Positions 1 to 9,026 are shown, counted from the stretch's first letter. The stretch is 49,972 nt of DNA from Candidatus Curtissbacteria bacterium RIFOXYA1_FULL_41_14 (GCA_001775095.1 MFCA01000028.1:17746-67717), one strand, 5' to 3'. A program made the numbers and translations. Notes: generated by a model from the letters alone, not told the origin.

Positions 1-33
1 GTCAATATTTGTGAGAGTCACCAGAGAACAAAG

Positions 34-387
34 ATGCGTGCGGATGGAACTCCCATAATAAGTGGTACTGCTCTTGCCTTTAAGGCACAATTTGAGAAAT
101 ATGGTGCGGCGGTTGAACAAATTGAAAGTATTCGAGACCCAGAACTACAGAGGTCATTAGGAATTCCCGAAGAGTATCTTGAAGGACATGGCTATCACTG
201 GGTTGAGGTACGTGGAGAAGACGGTCATGTGATTATGGCTTTTACCTTAATGGTTCATGGGCGATCATCTTATGTAGAAGGAGCACTTATGGACGTTGAA
301 TTCTTGGATGAGCAACGAAGGGCTGACGTAAGAGGTAGAGTATTTTCACAGGCTGATGTTTTAAGAAATTTAGGGAGGGTAGCATGA
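34..387 (+). CDS. hypothetical protein, possibly cut by the window edge
   Basis: I do not recognise this protein of 117 residues. It is soluble, acidic and has no evident membrane segment or metal motif. The same frame is open to base 1 without a stop, so the ATG at 34 may be internal and the true start may lie outside the window; there is no strong ribosome binding site before the ATG. It ends in a 4-base ATGA overlap with dapA, so the two are probably translated together and this protein may serve the same pathway, which is inference only. Confidence 0.6.
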   Translation: MRADGTPIISGTALAFKAQFEKYGAAVEQIESIRDPELQRSLGIPEEYLEGHGYHWVEVRGEDGHVIMAFTLMVHGRSSYVEGALMDVEFLDEQRRADVRGRVFSQADVLRNLGRVA

Positions 388-1334
388 AAGAAGCGGAACA
401 ATTTGGAAGATTAATTACGGCAATGGTGTCTTCTTTCGATGAAGATGGTCAGGTAAGTGTTGAAAGAACTAGACTACTCGCCGAACATCTCGCAGATACA
501 GGCAGTGAAAGCATCGTAGTTTCTGGGACAACTGGGGAATCGCCAACACTTACCGAGCGAGAAAGAATGATCCTTTTAAAAACTGTCCTCCATACAGTTG
601 GTGATCGTGTAAAGGTAATAGCTGGAACGAGCGAGCCTGATACAGCAGAAAGTGTGCATCTTTCGAAATTGGCACAAACAGAGGGTGCACATGGTTTATT
701 ATTGGTAACACCACATTATAATAAACCATCACAGAGAGGACTAATTAGGCATTTTAGTTTAATTGTCGAAGCCGTTACTACTCCCTGTATTCTTTATAAT
801 GTTCCTTCAAGAACCGCCGTGAATATGAGTCCTGACACGGTTTTAAAGTTAGCTGGCGATTTTGAGAATATTGTCGGTCTTAAAGAAGCTGTCGGGGTTT
901 CGACTGAACAGGGACGAAGCCAAGTGGCTTTACTTTTTGAGGGTATACCTTCCGGATTTAAAATATGGAGTGGTAATGATCAAGACACTCTACAAATTTT
1001 AAGAATGGGTGGTCATGGTGTGGTTTCTGTGGCTAGTCATTTGGTTGGGGATTTAATTACCAGAATGATTAATCATCACGTAGTCGGTGAGGGAGATCAG
1101 GCTCAACAATTACATGATCATTTAATGCCACTTTTTGAAGCACTATTTCCACCAACATCACCAGAGCCATCGCCATCGGCAATTAAGGCTATGCTCAATC
1201 TTCGTGGAATTCCTGTTGGTACTTTGCGACCACCGGTTTTGGATATCCTAGATGAATACCCAAATTATAGAGATAGACTTCAAGTATTACTTGCTAACTA
1301 CAATCTATTACCGCAAGGAGGTGACGTAAGATGA
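384..1334 (+). CDS. dapA: 4-hydroxy-tetrahydrodipicolinate synthase
   Basis: This cytoplasmic TIM-barrel lyase condenses pyruvate with aspartate semialdehyde, the first committed step of lysine and diaminopimelate synthesis. The family signatures are visible: GTTGES at residues 48-53, YNVPSRT at 138-144 (the catalytic Tyr) and the Schiff-base lysine in VGLKEAVG at about 167. At 316 residues it is slightly longer than the usual 290-300. It overlaps the preceding gene by ATGA and is followed by a 9-codon ORF and an intrinsic terminator. Other lysine genes are not adjacent. N-acetylneuraminate lyase or KDG aldolase relatives share the fold, but GTTGE plus YNxPxRT favours DapA. Confidence 0.9.
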   Translation: MKEAEQFGRLITAMVSSFDEDGQVSVERTRLLAEHLADTGSESIVVSGTTGESPTLTERERMILLKTVLHTVGDRVKVIAGTSEPDTAESVHLSKLAQTEGAHGLLLVTPHYNKPSQRGLIRHFSLIVEAVTTPCILYNVPSRTAVNMSPDTVLKLAGDFENIVGLKEAVGVSTEQGRSQVALLFEGIPSGFKIWSGNDQDTLQILRMGGHGVVSVASHLVGDLITRMINHHVVGEGDQAQQLHDHLMPLFEALFPPTSPEPSPSAIKAMLNLRGIPVGTLRPPVLDILDEYPNYRDRLQVLLANYNLLPQGGDVR

Positions 1335-1360
1335 GTGCAGATTTTACAAGGGGACCTTAG
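1331..1360 (+). other. 9-codon mini-ORF overlapping the dapA stop
   Basis: An ATG overlapping the dapA stop (ATGA) opens a 9-codon frame reading MSADFTRGP before TAG. The dapA 3' end supplies GGAGGTGA just upstream as a ribosome binding site. It may be a translated micropeptide or the remnant of a deleted downstream operon gene. No function is claimed. Confidence 0.25.
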
Positions 1361-1391
1361 AGATAGTGTTTGCCAAAACATTCTTTGCCAT

Positions 1392-1430
1392 ACAGGTTGT
1401 TTCCCGGGATTTGGGACAACCTGTTTTTTA
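1392..1430 (+). terminator. intrinsic terminator after dapA
   Basis: A perfect 9-bp stem, ACAGGTTGT paired with ACAACCTGT, encloses a 14-base loop and is followed by six T residues. It should end the dapA transcript. Confidence 0.9.
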
Positions 1431-1441
1431 TAGCTAAAGAA

Positions 1442-1516
1442 TTGTCATCGCGAGTCGAGTTTTACTCGACGTGGCGATCTAAAAAGATTGCTTCGCTACG
1501 CTCGCAATGACAGACT
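1442..1516. repeat. interspersed palindrome, GTCATTGCGAG family
   Basis: The element is bounded by TGTCATCGCGAG and CTCGCAATGACA and carries an inner hairpin GTCGAGT/ACTCGAC. An opposite-orientation relative lies at 41541-41607 and shares GCGTAGCGAAGCAATCTTTT. It is a long imperfect hairpin in intergenic space, of the type scattered through many CPR genomes. Confidence 0.8.
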
Positions 1517-1588
1517 TTTTGACGATTTCTGGACGGCTTTAGTCTTTAGTCGTTTAGCTTTCAGCGATCTCCGTGATATATTTAGAGT

Positions 1589-2119
1589 ATGGTAGCTAAA
1601 TCTATAGTTAAGCTAATCGATGAGGCAATTGTTCCTGCCGTTGCCCTAATTGCCGGTAAAATGTTGGGTGTTTTACTCTCAATTTATTTTTTGGATCTAT
1701 CCTTCACAGTTAGGAGCGAGACCCTCTGGATTTTGCCTTCCATTCATTTCGCGGATTTAGCAGGTTATGCCAAAGTTGAAAATTTTTCAAATTTGGCGAT
1801 GTTTACGGTGGCTGCCGCTGGTACTATTCTTGTTTTGGTACGTGCCCATTTCTTTCATGAAAGCCATATTCACCCCAGGCTTCATGCGAAATTGGCCTCT
1901 TTAAACCTGGAAAGCTTAATCGCGCCGAGTTATCATTTATACCACCAGGCTGCAATCTGGTTGATCTTTTTGTGGCTTTCTGTTGGTTTTTTGGTGATTT
2001 CGACGCTTTTTAGCGTAACTTATGGGCAAATTGCCATTGTTGCCTTTGTAGTGGCAGCCAATTTTTCCTGGCTTTTTGCAATTGATATTGAGAAGGAAGT
2101 GGAAATAGCAAGAAGCTAG
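1589..2119 (+). CDS. hypothetical membrane protein, about four membrane segments
   Basis: I do not recognise this 176-residue protein. Hydrophobic stretches near residues 12-35, 70-86, 120-140 and 144-165 suggest a small polytopic membrane protein; His-rich connecting loops (HFFHESHIHPRLH, YHLYHQ) are notable and could bind metal, but no family motif is visible. A TATATT -10 box at 1577-1582 ends six bases before the ATG, placing the expected transcription start on the ATG itself, so the message is probably leaderless. It stands alone after the dapA terminator and is followed by AT-rich hairpins. Confidence 0.7.
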   Translation: MVAKSIVKLIDEAIVPAVALIAGKMLGVLLSIYFLDLSFTVRSETLWILPSIHFADLAGYAKVENFSNLAMFTVAAAGTILVLVRAHFFHESHIHPRLHAKLASLNLESLIAPSYHLYHQAAIWLIFLWLSVGFLVISTLFSVTYGQIAIVAFVVAANFSWLFAIDIEKEVEIARS

Positions 2120-2268
2120 GAAAAATTAACCTAATTGATCTAATTGATCTAATTTCTAAATAATGACTAAAATTGGGAAATTGAGAAATTGGGATTTGAT
2201 TAAAAATACGAGAGCGTATTTTCGATAAAATCGAAAAGTAGAATAATTAGAGCAATTAGAAATTTATT
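2120..2268. repeat. AT-rich intergenic stretch with overlapping hairpins
   Basis: It holds a tandem AATTGATCT motif near 2131-2152 and two overlapping hairpins: AAAATACG/CGTATTTT at about 2204-2223 and TTTTCGAT/ATCGAAAA at about 2219-2237. The hairpins may act as a processing or termination structure between the flanking genes; no coding sequence is seen. Confidence 0.6.
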
Positions 2269-2715
2269 ATGAATTATCACTTATTCAAAATAACCCTTAA
2301 TTTTTTAGCTGTTGTGTTACTAATTAGCCTGATTGCTACCCCTTTCCTTTTTGCTCGGAACTTCGCAAAAGTTGCCGGTGTTAAAAGCGAGAGTCGGTTT
2401 TTGGTGGTTTCCCAAGTTGAAAAATTCCCGGGGATGGAATTTTTTCAAGAGGCTGATCACTATCAAATCTCCTTTACTAAACTGGGCCCAAGTCAGGCAT
2501 TTTTGGGGGTTTTGATTATCAATAATCCGACCAATCGGACTCAGTCTTACAGTCTAGCAGTGACTTCTGGTCAAACCCGAGTTTTTTTTGGTGAAGACCT
2601 TGACAATCCTTTAACTCAAATTTCCATTCCAAGTTCCGCCTCAGTCCCCATGAGTATATATTCGTCTCAGGAGACCTTAGGTGAAAGCCAGATAGTTGAA
2701 TTTACAATTAATTGA
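2269..2715 (+). CDS. hypothetical membrane-anchored protein
   Basis: This 148-residue protein has one strong N-terminal hydrophobic segment at about residues 8-30 followed by a polar, beta-rich part, as in a signal-anchored extracytoplasmic domain. The C-terminal part (residues 60-148) has alternating beta-strand character and a Tyr/Ser/Thr-rich composition like an Ig or beta-sandwich fold, but I cannot name a family. It converges on the UbiA-like gene on the opposite strand, with one base between stop codons. Confidence 0.65.
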   Translation: MNYHLFKITLNFLAVVLLISLIATPFLFARNFAKVAGVKSESRFLVVSQVEKFPGMEFFQEADHYQISFTKLGPSQAFLGVLIINNPTNRTQSYSLAVTSGQTRVFFGEDLDNPLTQISIPSSASVPMSIYSSQETLGESQIVEFTIN

Positions 2716-2716
2716 G

Positions 2717-3682
2717 TTACTGCAGTAGCCTAACAAATCTTGCCGGTAAAAAATCACTGCCGTAAATTACAAAAAAGACCAGGATTGTCCAGACTAAAAC
2801 AGAGACTAGGAGTGGGATATCGGATAGAAGAACCCTCTCCGGTGACTCCCCCTCTTTTTTCTCATGGATAACATAGAGATAGCGCATGACCCCATAGATA
2901 ACGAATGGAACGGTGAGCATTAGCCATTTGGAGGCCAGGAAGGTTCTTGGTAAAAAGTCACCGAATAAAACTAACACTTGCGGTCCGGCTGTTGGCGGCG
3001 GTTGCAGAAAAGTAAACATTGTATAAGCAAACCAGGTGGCTGTGGCAAACATTACGGTTAATGAATCAAGTAGGGATTCTGGGTAGTGCACCAGTATTGA
3101 GCGTGTTTGAATACTTTTTGTCTTTGGCCCTGAAAGTAATGTTCTTTCCGATCTTCTTTTTCCGATCGCCAAAAACAAAGCCAGGGAGGCAACTGTTAAG
3201 ATAAACCAGATAGTCACATGGGCGTCGATTAGAACCGCTCCCGCATAGATTCGAAGTAAAAATCCCGATGCAATGGCCATTACATCTAAAAGAATTATTG
3301 ATCTCAAAAATAGTGAGTAGATAATTTGCAAAATAGCGTAAGAAACAGCTGCAAAAGTAAAAAATGTGGAGATTTGATAGGAAGCAATAAATGCTACGGC
3401 CAAAAGGACTAGAGCAAAGACTAAGGCGAGTATAGGATTAATTCTGCCGGCGGCAATTGGCCGTTTGCTTTTAAATGGATGATGTTTGTCTTTTTCAAGA
3501 TCAATAATGTCATTGATAATATAAATTCCTGAAGTAACTACGCAGAAAATTGCGAAACCTAAGGTGGTTAAAAGAAACTTATCTATATTGAAAAACTCGC
3601 CTTCAAAAACTAAGGTGGCATAAATAGCCAGATTTTTAAGCCATTGTCTGGGGCGGGATGAAACGAGGAGCCAAAACGGCAC
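2717..3682 (-). CDS. UbiA-family decaprenyl-phosphate phosphoribosyltransferase
   Basis: It is an integral membrane prenyltransferase. The first Asp-rich motif NDIIDLEKDKHHPFKSKRP and the following IAAG are typical of 5-phosphoribosyl-1-pyrophosphate:polyprenyl-phosphate transferases, which start decaprenyl-phospho-arabinose synthesis; eight to nine membrane segments follow. I place the start at the GTG at 3682 (VPFWLLVSSRPRQWLKN), six bases after the stop of the upstream gene. A longer in-frame reading to 3832 overlaps that gene and adds Cys/Arg-rich sequence unlike the family. It is coupled to the WecA-like gene, so both probably feed envelope glycoconjugate synthesis. Confidence 0.8.
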   Translation of the reverse strand: MPFWLLVSSRPRQWLKNLAIYATLVFEGEFFNIDKFLLTTLGFAIFCVVTSGIYIINDIIDLEKDKHHPFKSKRPIAAGRINPILALVFALVLLAVAFIASYQISTFFTFAAVSYAILQIIYSLFLRSIILLDVMAIASGFLLRIYAGAVLIDAHVTIWFILTVASLALFLAIGKRRSERTLLSGPKTKSIQTRSILVHYPESLLDSLTVMFATATWFAYTMFTFLQPPPTAGPQVLVLFGDFLPRTFLASKWLMLTVPFVIYGVMRYLYVIHEKKEGESPERVLLSDIPLLVSVLVWTILVFFVIYGSDFLPARFVRLLQ

Positions 3683-3687
3683 CCAGA

Positions 3688-4779
3688 TTATCCGCGGGCC
3701 TTTGTCGACAAACCGATATTGAGCCAAAGTAATCCTCCGATAACAATAACTGCCACTACCGCTCCTGCGAATAACTTTTCTTCCGAAGGTAAAAGCAGCG
3801 CAACCGCACCCAAAATAGCACACAAAAGCCAATAAAACAAGGCAATCCGCCTCTGCCCCCAGCCGAGTCCTAAAAGCAGATGCTGGAGATGGTTACGATC
3901 ATCGGAAAAAGGTGACTTACCTATTGCCAGTCTTCTAAAGATTGTAAAAACACCGTCAACAAGAGGAATTGTCATAACTAAAATAGCTGCACCTACTTTA
4001 GCTCCCGAAAGGATCGCTACTACCGCGATTAAAAATCCCAAAAAGTATGAGGCGGAATCTCCGGGGAAAATTTTTGCCGGATAGAAATTGTAGATCAAAA
4101 AGCCAAAGGTCGCCCCTGCTCCAATTAAAGCCAGTTTGGCAACGACCAGTTGACTGGGATCAACCGCAAATCTTAAACTTGCCGCAAAAAGTACAAATAG
4201 AGTGACTAAAACTATTCCAGGCATCTGACCGTCCACTCCGCTTGAGAAATTGACCATGTTTATCACCCAGACAATCCAAAAGAGGGCAAAAAGATCGGCC
4301 AAAATTAGAATTGAATGTTCTCCCAAAAAATTAAATGGGATTCGCCAGACATCAAGTCTTAGCACTTCTTCGGTCCAAAAACTTCCGGATCCAAAAATAT
4401 GAAGGGGATTGGTAATAAAGCTGATGCCGACCCCAAAACCAATAGCTACGCCGGCTGCCAGGATTTGGCCTGCCAGTTTCCACCAGTTATTAAGATCAAT
4501 CTTGTCATCAACTAAACCGATTATTACTAAAATTAATCCTCCCAAAAAAATACCCGAAATTGCTTTTGTGATTCCTATTGTTAAAAGCGCTGCGACTGCA
4601 AAGGCAAGAAAAATCGGTACGCCTCCTGCTCTGGGAATAATTTTTTTATGCAAAATCGCCGGATGTTTGTGCTTTTTCGGGTTATCAACAAAACTGTATT
4701 TCTTTGCATAGAAAATGGTAATGGGTGTTGCGATAAGACTTATCCCTAATGCTAATAAAAAGGGTATGATGAAGCTCAT
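3688..4779 (-). CDS. polyprenyl-phosphate sugar-1-phosphate transferase (WecA/TagO/MraY family)
   Basis: This is a membrane enzyme that moves a sugar-1-phosphate from a nucleotide sugar to polyprenyl phosphate, starting a surface polymer. It shows about ten membrane segments and the family motifs: VDDKIDL (Asp 91, 92, 95), NMVNFSSGVDG at about 174-184, FPGDSASYFLGF, and the cytoplasmic DRNHLQHLLLGLGWGQRR loop near the C terminus. The His-rich loop places it closer to WecA/TagO than to MraY. It overlaps the upstream 123-residue membrane gene by ATGA and leads directly into the UbiA-type gene. Confidence 0.88.
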   Translation of the reverse strand: MSFIIPFLLALGISLIATPITIFYAKKYSFVDNPKKHKHPAILHKKIIPRAGGVPIFLAFAVAALLTIGITKAISGIFLGGLILVIIGLVDDKIDLNNWWKLAGQILAAGVAIGFGVGISFITNPLHIFGSGSFWTEEVLRLDVWRIPFNFLGEHSILILADLFALFWIVWVINMVNFSSGVDGQMPGIVLVTLFVLFAASLRFAVDPSQLVVAKLALIGAGATFGFLIYNFYPAKIFPGDSASYFLGFLIAVVAILSGAKVGAAILVMTIPLVDGVFTIFRRLAIGKSPFSDDRNHLQHLLLGLGWGQRRIALFYWLLCAILGAVALLLPSEEKLFAGAVVAVIVIGGLLWLNIGLSTKARG

Positions 4780-5147
4780 ATTAATAAAGAGATAATTTTG
4801 GCACTGTCGTAAAGCGTTGCAAATGCTACCAGAGCGCTGAATATTACCAGGACCATAGTTAGGAAATAATATTTACCAACTATGAAAATCGCAACTAAAA
4901 AGTTGACAAGTGTAAATAGAATAGTGATAGATGGCAAAATCCATAGAAAGAGGGGTGAAGCAAGTTGCATTTCACCCCAAGGTCTTGAGTAAAAAAATGG
5001 TATTTCGGGAGGAAGTTTCCCCCATGAAACTAAAATTAATGAGATTTGTCCAAGAATCGAAATGCAGGTGAAGATTAAGAGCGAGAACAAAAGACGATCG
5101 GATGCCAAACTCTTTTCGGTTTTATTTTGGAGCTTGATAAAAGCCAT
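4776..5147 (-). CDS. hypothetical three-span membrane protein
   Basis: The 123-residue protein has membrane segments near residues 18-40, 65-85 and 90-118, with a conserved-looking loop WGKLPPEIPFFYSRPWGEMQLA between the first two. That loop resembles the 'LPxxIPxH/YxxxG' pattern of DUF1648-type membrane proteins, but the match is only suggestive. It overlaps the WecA-like gene by ATGA and lies 11 bases after the GT39-like gene, so it belongs to the same envelope operon. Confidence 0.7.
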   Translation of the reverse strand: MAFIKLQNKTEKSLASDRLLFSLLIFTCISILGQISLILVSWGKLPPEIPFFYSRPWGEMQLASPLFLWILPSITILFTLVNFLVAIFIVGKYYFLTMVLVIFSALVAFATLYDSAKIISLLI

Positions 5148-5158
5148 GATTTTCTCAC

Positions 5159-6613
5159 TTACCTTTTCTCAAAAACATCGCTGTTTTCGATTTTACCCAC
5201 AAGATGATAATTTTCGGATAGAAGTTTCTCGAACTGTGCAAAATATCCAATTGACTGAGGGGGTTTGATAATATAGACAGGCAAATTATGCTCTAGTGCG
5301 CTGGCAACCTCTTCTCTACCTGTTGGTACACCGAAAACATGAAATGAAGTCACATATCTTGTGGGATTCTGTAGATGGGCAATAGCATAGAGCCAAGGGT
5401 AGTCACCCCAAATATAGACATTTTTATCAAATGCCTCCTTGCTTCTGAGGAAATCGGCAAGACCCATGATTGAATTAACATTTGTGTCGAAGAAGTCATT
5501 ATAGGAGTTGATACTCTTTTTCCCAGAGGAGAACTCGTAAAAATTCTGCCAATATTTAACCTGGTTTATTGGACCGCCGGAAAGAAAATCAGTAAAAAGT
5601 AATTTTGTTAAAAATATCAAAGGGATGAAAAATAGAGAAGCGAAAATAATTTGGGCTTTGGCAAACTTAATCTTTGATGAGACTGAGGCCAGTAGTAAAG
5701 ATAACGGAGGTATTGCCTGCACTAAATAATGGCCGTATGTTCTTCCCGAAAAGTAGCTTCCCAAAAAAGAGAAGGCTATCCAAAGTAATATAAGATGGGA
5801 GATATCAACGGTATTCTGTCTTTTTTTGTAAAAGCCGTAGATAATTACCGAAATAATCGGTAGGAATTTGAGAAGATTAATAAGGAGTGCATATTTAGGA
5901 CTTTCACCTAGGTAAATCCGGTAGTAAGTATAGGCTGCAAAAATATAATCGGCTAAAAGATTTTTAGACGCAAAGTAACCGACAGTTAATGCGTACGGAA
6001 GAACAAAACCAAGGCTAAGAACCAGCCCTTTTTTAATAAACTCACTGAGGTTTTTGCTCATCAAGAAAAGGAAAATGCCCAGAGCTACAGCTTCAAATGC
6101 TCCTACTTGTTTATAAAGTGAGGCTATGGCAAAAAGAATACCGGCTACAAAAAGTGATAAGGTGTCAAATTTGCGAAAAATAGCCATCATCATTGCCAAG
6201 GAAACTGGCAGAATCATAAAGATTTCCGTTAAAGCCAAGTTGCCCTCGACGATCCTCAAGGAGGTCAGAAAGCCAAAGATGAGTGTGGCAAAAAGTGCCC
6301 TATTTTCTCCCAATAGTTTTTTGGCAATTTCGTAGATCACTACTGCTGTTGTTAAAACTACTGCCAGTGTTACCAGTCTTAGTGAAAACATGGAAGTGCC
6401 AAGCGTTTTGAAGATGGCGGCATAAGTTAAATAGATCATTGGCGGTTTATTGTCCCAGGCTGTCTGATAAAGTACGCCATCCTGATTTAGATTATTGGCA
6501 ACCGCTGCAAAAATTCCTTCGTCACCATACCAGAAAGGCTCAAATAGGGAGGGGAGACGAAAGAGGAAGATGGCGAATAAAATTAGCGATAAGACTACAA
6601 AATGTATTTTCAT
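5159..6613 (-). CDS. GT39-like membrane glycosyltransferase (PMT/ArnT type)
   Basis: It is a polytopic GT-C glycosyltransferase that probably transfers a sugar from a polyprenyl-phosphate donor outside the membrane. The first extracytoplasmic loop carries the expected acidic pair, FWYGDEGIFAAVANNLNQDG, followed by WDNKPPMIY, the standard PMT-2 arrangement. About ten membrane segments follow, then a soluble C-terminal part of roughly 130 residues. At 484 residues it is a usual length. It heads an operon with the three downstream minus-strand envelope genes. Acceptor and donor cannot be told from sequence. Confidence 0.8.
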   Translation of the reverse strand: MKIHFVVLSLILFAIFLFRLPSLFEPFWYGDEGIFAAVANNLNQDGVLYQTAWDNKPPMIYLTYAAIFKTLGTSMFSLRLVTLAVVLTTAVVIYEIAKKLLGENRALFATLIFGFLTSLRIVEGNLALTEIFMILPVSLAMMMAIFRKFDTLSLFVAGILFAIASLYKQVGAFEAVALGIFLFLMSKNLSEFIKKGLVLSLGFVLPYALTVGYFASKNLLADYIFAAYTYYRIYLGESPKYALLINLLKFLPIISVIIYGFYKKRQNTVDISHLILLWIAFSFLGSYFSGRTYGHYLVQAIPPLSLLLASVSSKIKFAKAQIIFASLFFIPLIFLTKLLFTDFLSGGPINQVKYWQNFYEFSSGKKSINSYNDFFDTNVNSIMGLADFLRSKEAFDKNVYIWGDYPWLYAIAHLQNPTRYVTSFHVFGVPTGREEVASALEHNLPVYIIKPPQSIGYFAQFEKLLSENYHLVGKIENSDVFEKR

Positions 6614-6870
6614 TTTTGAGAAATTCTAAATTCTAATTTCTAAATCCTAAACAAATCCAAATGATCAAAATACAAAATTCAAAACAATTTTTAAATAAAT
6701 TTATCTTTTTTGAACATTTGATTTTTGAAATTATTTAGAATTTAGAGTTTAGTGTTTAGAATTTATTTAGTAATTAGGTCAATATCAGCATTCGCCTTCG
6801 GCGAATCTGATATATCAGTAAACTTCATTAGATTTTTAATATTAATTACAATAATTGAAGTTTAGCTGAT
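6614..6870. repeat. AT-rich inverted-repeat block between glycosyltransferase genes
   Basis: The left part (about 6616-6760) is an imperfect long hairpin made of TTCTAAATTCTAATTTC and TTTAGAATTTAGAGTTTAG arms, closely matched by 35888-36020. The right part (6781-6870) has the hairpin ATTCGCC-TTC-GGCGAAT and a second stem in which ATATCAGTAAACTTCA pairs with TGAAGTTTAGCTGATAT. No gene is seen. Confidence 0.7.
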
Positions 6871-6881
6871 ATTAGGTTAAT

Positions 6882-8213
6882 TTATTCCGTCCTTTGGACG
6901 GAAGGTCCTGGTCTGAGTTCAAAATAGCCCTTATTAGGCGCTTGATCGATTATTACCATTCCATTGTTAACATAAGCATCAAGTAAGCTTTTACCGGAAA
7001 ATTGGACTAAACCTTCAGGCAGAACTATCAAATCGTTTTTGAGACCAAAGCGATTCCGATAATAGGTAACTTCCGCAAATGAGGGCAGGACTGTCACAAT
7101 TTTATCTTCAGTGGAAATCTTGGGCAATATATCATTCTGGTAGGCCTGGCGAAAGGTGTAGGGATTTCTGACAAAAGTCATTGCGTCAATAATGATACTT
7201 AGAAGTATAACGGCTGTAGTCGAAGTAGCAAACAAATATTTTGGTAGTTTCTCACTAGTGTGAACAATTACCAGGCTCAAAGGGACTGCAGAGCCAATTA
7301 AATATCTCCAGAAAAAAATCGGCCGGAAGGGCAGTTGATGGCCGTCAATTTTGAGTCCGGGCAAGGCCGCCAGGATAAAGGGAACTATAGCCCAAAGCCA
7401 AATTAAAAGATAGGGCTTTTCGAAATGACGGCGAATAATATGTCCAACTATTCCCGAGAGAATAAGGAGAGCCGAGAGACTAAATAAAGCCGGACGGACA
7501 GCAGTTTGTTGCTCACCACCTAAAATTCGCAGGATTGCTTCAAAATGTGTTCTCGTGTCAATAGCCCCAATCCAATAATCGCCTCCGACCGATTTCACTT
7601 GGCTGGCCAAGAAAGGAAGCCATGGTAAATAAAGGAGTGCTATTACCCCACAGAGCCCGGTTACCTTCCAAAAAATTCCCCGATCAAAAAGCAGAAGATA
7701 TAGACCTTGGGCAGCCAGTATAAAAAACATGTAGTAGTGGGTATAAATTCCTAGAGTTGAAAGGACTACGAAGCCGAGGGCGCTGAATTTAGTGAATTTC
7801 TGACTAAGTTTAATTAGAAAGTAAATTGAACCGGTGGCCGCAAAGGCGAACATGGTGTAGTTTCTTGCTTCAAAAGCATAAGTAAAAAAGATTGGATTTA
7901 CGGCAACGACGAGTGTTGACAGTAGTCCAAATAAACGGCCTCGTACGTAAGAAGCTAATTTATATACCAGGAATATTGTCAGTAGATAGAAGATAATTGA
8001 TATCGATCGTGTTACCACTTCTGTCGGTGGTAGAAACTTATAAACAGTTTCGACTATCGAATAATATGCGGGAGGATGAAAGTCGGCGGCTGTTGTTTTG
8101 AGCATCTGGGGGTAGGGAAGTTGAGAGATTAAAGAAGTCCATGCCTCATCGCCCCAAAAGCCGCGAGTTAAATAATTTTGGGAAAGCGAAAACATCAAGA
8201 CTAAGTATACCAA
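6882..8213 (-). CDS. GT39-like membrane glycosyltransferase
   Basis: A second GT-C family protein of 443 residues. It begins with a membrane segment followed by GFWGDEAWTSLISQLPYPQML and DFHPPAYY, the catalytic Asp-Glu loop and the following Pro pair of the family. About nine to eleven membrane segments and a short C-terminal soluble tail follow. It stands alone on the minus strand, separated from the operon downstream by a repeat block. It is only distantly similar to its neighbour, so a different donor or acceptor is likely. Confidence 0.8.
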   Translation of the reverse strand: MVYLVLMFSLSQNYLTRGFWGDEAWTSLISQLPYPQMLKTTAADFHPPAYYSIVETVYKFLPPTEVVTRSISIIFYLLTIFLVYKLASYVRGRLFGLLSTLVVAVNPIFFTYAFEARNYTMFAFAATGSIYFLIKLSQKFTKFSALGFVVLSTLGIYTHYYMFFILAAQGLYLLLFDRGIFWKVTGLCGVIALLYLPWLPFLASQVKSVGGDYWIGAIDTRTHFEAILRILGGEQQTAVRPALFSLSALLILSGIVGHIIRRHFEKPYLLIWLWAIVPFILAALPGLKIDGHQLPFRPIFFWRYLIGSAVPLSLVIVHTSEKLPKYLFATSTTAVILLSIIIDAMTFVRNPYTFRQAYQNDILPKISTEDKIVTVLPSFAEVTYYRNRFGLKNDLIVLPEGLVQFSGKSLLDAYVNNGMVIIDQAPNKGYFELRPGPSVQRTE

Positions 8214-8328
8214 GTTATTATATGTAAAACTTGGCTGGATTTGTTTTAGCTGGCGATTAAATTAATAAAAGATTTACCCACAATTCATTCGGAAATATTG
8301 TTTTTTCAAATGATTAACACCCTATAGT

Positions 8329-8358
8329 TTGACTATTTTAGCTTCTGTTTAGTAAAAT
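8329..8358 (+). promoter_or_regulatory. promoter for a leaderless ParB-like mRNA
   Basis: TTGACT at 8329-8334 and TAAAAT at 8353-8358 are 18 bases apart. The expected start point, seven bases after the -10 box, coincides with the second ATG of the gene at 8366, so the first ATG at 8360 would not be transcribed. Confidence 0.7.
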
Positions 8359-8365
8359 TATGCTT

Positions 8366-8635
8366 ATGAGTAATCCAGAGTTGCCTAGGCTATACACACC
8401 AGGGGTTGTTGTTAGACGATCGCGTTTAGGAGTGGTAAATCCTGAAACCCCCATTTCTGTCTACAAAGATGCTGCAGGTAACCATGCCCTAGCTGATGGT
8501 AATCACCGATCTTATAAAGCTTGGGTATTAGGCATTGCTGGTCCTGAACGGGTAGTAATAGGTACAATACAGAAGGACGTCTCTCAAGACCCTGATTTCA
8601 GGCCAATATCAGATCTCAGGGTGATTGAAGACTGA
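8366..8635 (+). CDS. small ParB/sulfiredoxin-like domain protein
   Basis: The protein is about 89 residues. Its core, ISVYKDAAGNHALADGNHRS, followed by YKAWVLG, matches the ParB/Srx-like signature DGxHRxxAxxxLG that binds nucleotide in ParB and related enzymes. It has no DNA-binding or dimer domain, so it is a stand-alone module and its substrate is unknown. I start it at 8366 because the -10 box overlaps the earlier ATG. It is flanked by unrelated genes. Confidence 0.65.
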   Translation: MSNPELPRLYTPGVVVRRSRLGVVNPETPISVYKDAAGNHALADGNHRSYKAWVLGIAGPERVVIGTIQKDVSQDPDFRPISDLRVIED

Positions 8636-8778
8636 TTCGAGTACTACTCACCCCATAGTTTAATTGACTTTTATTAGTCGTAAATGTTAAAATCGGTCTT
8701 GTCTTAAATTTGATTGTTTTAAAAAGCTTCTGCTAACTTCTTAGTTCAATCCTTATTTAAGATTTTTTAAAAATAGGC

Positions 8779-8982
8779 ATGGAAACCCCCTGTATTCGTT
8801 GCGGAAAAACCAGAATAGTTAAGCGTAAATGGAAAGAAACCGTCGAACGCGGTGCGCCAATCATCCACGTTGAAACTGTTTGTCCGGATCCCGAGTGTCA
8901 AAAAATAGTCGATGCCCAGTTTGCTGAAATCCGTCAAAAAAGAGAGCTTCAGGAAAGTAGAAAAACAAGCGTTAAGATCTGA
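8779..8982 (+). CDS. small zinc-ribbon-like protein
   Basis: The 67-residue protein has CIRCGKTR near the N terminus and CPDPEC about 28 residues later, a four-Cys zinc-ribbon pattern, followed by a Gln/Glu/Lys-rich helix. Such proteins are common unknowns in CPR genomes. It may bind nucleic acid or another protein; this is inference. It lies 44 bases before transketolase on the same strand, but the latter appears to have its own promoter. Confidence 0.65.
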   Translation: METPCIRCGKTRIVKRKWKETVERGAPIIHVETVCPDPECQKIVDAQFAEIRQKRELQESRKTSVKI

Positions 8983-9026
8983 CTTCCCAAGTAACATTAG
9001 TTTAGCTCTTGTGATATTCTGTGGTT

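Noticed and set aside
2717-3832. Longer start for the UbiA-like gene
   Set aside because: The extra 50 residues overlap the upstream gene and are Cys/Arg-rich, unlike the family.
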